Source: Alistipes sp. CAG:831 (GTDB taxonomy: Bacteria; Bacteroidota; Bacteroidia; Bacteroidales; UBA932). From it: a DNA stretch of 44,454 bases. The DNA lies in the NCBI GenBank assembly GCA_000432775.1, contig HF990337.1, positions 1 to 44,454 of the forward strand, in the 5' to 3' direction. The notes under the pieces are model-generated. The model had not been told where the DNA came from. It made no database searches and saw nothing but the letters and a program-made list of their open reading frames with translations. Positions 43,557 to 44,454 of the stretch are shown here, piece by piece; the first letter of the stretch is position 1; every line of letters starts with the position of its first letter. The position numbers and the translations under genes were made by a program.

Positions 43557-43564
43557 TATATTTG
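43557..43564 (+). promoter_or_regulatory. -7 promoter element of the final outer-membrane protein gene
   Basis: TATATTTG is an exact TAnnTTTG match, 30 bases before the ATG at 43595. A TTG at 43537-43539 may be the -33 box (spacing 17). Confidence 0.7.
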
Positions 43565-43594
43565 CGGCCTGAACCATATAACCGAATCAGAATC

Positions 43595-44377
43595 ATGAGC
43601 AAGCTTTCATCACTGTACGCGGCCATCACAATATGCATGTTTGCCGCAGTGTGTAATCCCGCCGTCCTTACAGCGCAGAACACTGTCAGACTCTACGGCG
43701 GCATCGGTTACTGGGGACTCTATTCCGAGTACTCCGGTCCGGCAGCCGGCGGCGGAGTGAACTTCGGGCAGAGATACCGAGCCACAGCTGTCTACGGATT
43801 CAGCTATCAGAGAGACTTAGTGCGCAGATTGTCCCTGGAGCTGGACGTACAGAACTCCTACCGCAACACGTTTCCGGACATCGCGGACGCTCCGGCCGTC
43901 ACCACGACGGACAGCCCTGGAGGCTATGAGGGTCTTGCCGATATGCCGTCTGTGCGCGACTATATCGACCGGTGGATAGCGGCGGGGAATGACCCCAACA
44001 ATCTCACGTGGCTGCGTCACAACTCCTTGGCCGTCTCGGTCCGTCCAGTATTCCATATGATTGACACCGAGCATCACCGCTTCTCCGCCTATGCCGGCAT
44101 CGGATGGTACTTTGCCGACGGCCTCTGCTTTGAGACAGCGGCCCTGTTCCCGGAGATTGAGCCCGAAAACTACACCGCCTCCACCTGGCAGTACCATGTC
44201 TCCGGCCTGACGGGCAACGCGGGCCTACGCTATGAATACACCTTCCTCGAGCACTACATGGTCGGCCTGGACGCAGGTGTGACATTCAACGACAGCGGTG
44301 CCCCTTGGCAGGATGACCGCACTATGCTCACTTCCACTGATGCCCGTGCATTGCTGTACATAGGTTTCAGATTTTAA
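43595..44377 (+). CDS. Small outer-membrane beta-barrel-like protein, family not recognised
   Basis: The protein has 260 residues with a signal peptide (about 1-28, ending VLTAQN). Alternating strands such as VRLYGGIGYWGLYS, LSLELDVQNSYRN, FSAYAGIGWYFADG and LRYEYTFLEHYMVGLDAGV, with a C-terminal YIGFRF, indicate a small outer-membrane barrel of the OmpW/OprF-like porin-fold type. The exact family is not clear to me. The in-frame upstream ATG at 43499 lies before the promoter and is rejected. It follows the TPR-HTH regulator by 179 bases and has its own promoter. Confidence 0.7.
   Translation: MSKLSSLYAAITICMFAAVCNPAVLTAQNTVRLYGGIGYWGLYSEYSGPAAGGGVNFGQRYRATAVYGFSYQRDLVRRLSLELDVQNSYRNTFPDIADAPAVTTTDSPGGYEGLADMPSVRDYIDRWIAAGNDPNNLTWLRHNSLAVSVRPVFHMIDTEHHRFSAYAGIGWYFADGLCFETAALFPEIEPENYTASTWQYHVSGLTGNAGLRYEYTFLEHYMVGLDAGVTFNDSGAPWQDDRTMLTSTDARALLYIGFRF
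43948..43975 (+). repeat. 28-base segment repeated at the end of the window (first copy)
   Basis: These 28 bases inside the outer-membrane protein gene are identical to 44427-44454. They encode VRDYIDRW. Confidence 0.9.
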
Positions 44378-44426
44378 CCACACACAATTATTAACAATAT
44401 GGAAACAATATTCAATAATTAGCGGT

Positions 44427-44454
44427 GTCTGTGCGCGACTATATCGACCGGTGG
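44427..44454 (+). repeat. 28-base segment repeated at the end of the window (second copy)
   Basis: Exact copy of 43948-43975, running to the last base of the window, so the match may continue beyond it. The preceding base differs (T here, C in the first copy). Confidence 0.9.

Noticed and set aside
1..44454. CRISPR arrays, insertion sequences or prophage genes
   Set aside because: No regularly spaced repeat array, transposase, integrase or phage structural gene was found.

Overview
The window looks like a chromosomal segment of a GC-rich member of the Bacteroidales, possibly Rikenellaceae/Alistipes-like. Many starts are preceded by the Bacteroidetes sigma-ABfr promoter (-7 TAnnTTTG, -33 TTTG or TTG) with no Shine-Dalgarno. 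Several families are typical of the phylum: DUF4294, DUF3098, DUF4270, DUF4876, DUF6850, BACON/FISUMP lipoproteins and S46 peptidases. Genus is inference; no rRNA is present.

Layout. 1-2.7 kb: a NagB-like deaminase fused to a PIG-L/LmbE-like domain. 2.7-6.0 kb (minus): a glycyl radical enzyme and its activase, overlapping by one base; residue spacing points to trans-4-hydroxy-L-proline dehydratase (HypD). 6.2-9.7 kb: a DUF4294 protein, then on the minus strand ftsX, DUF3098, uppP and lpxH (division and envelope lipids). 9.8-12.0 kb: a GT5-domain-only glycogen-synthase-like protein overlapping a DUF4270 lipoprotein. 12.0-14.3 kb: fabF and acpP (minus) and purN (plus). 14.4-16.0 kb: an orphan ThiF/E1-like protein, convergent with a PAS-LuxR regulator.

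16.1-25.1 kb: a tight five-gene outer-membrane operon (BACON/FISUMP lipoprotein, TonB-dependent receptor, DUF4876 lipoprotein, DUF6850 barrel, DPP7-type S46 dipeptidyl-peptidase). It lies behind a 16-base direct repeat that reaches the -33 box, and is the best candidate for an under-described system; peptide capture and import is my inference. 25.1-30.7 kb: a complete biotin operon, bioB-A-F-G-C-D, with a 13-bp dyad over its -33 box. 30.7-31.9 kb: a beta-propeller lipoprotein (minus). 32.2-32.5 kb: a repeat, a strong terminator and tRNA-Leu(UAA).

32.5-39.6 kb (minus): an efflux operon, tetR-tolC-hlyD-ATPase-ATPase-permease-permease, resembling E. coli ybhGFSR but with YbhF split in two. 39.7-41.1 kb: a divergent MATE transporter. 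41.1-44.4 kb: a long non-coding region with paired ATGTGAC repeats, a membrane TPR-HTH regulator whose sensor part falls to about 40% GC inside a GC-rich gene, and a small outer-membrane protein. The last 28 bases duplicate part of that last gene, suggesting an assembly edge or a truncated repeat.
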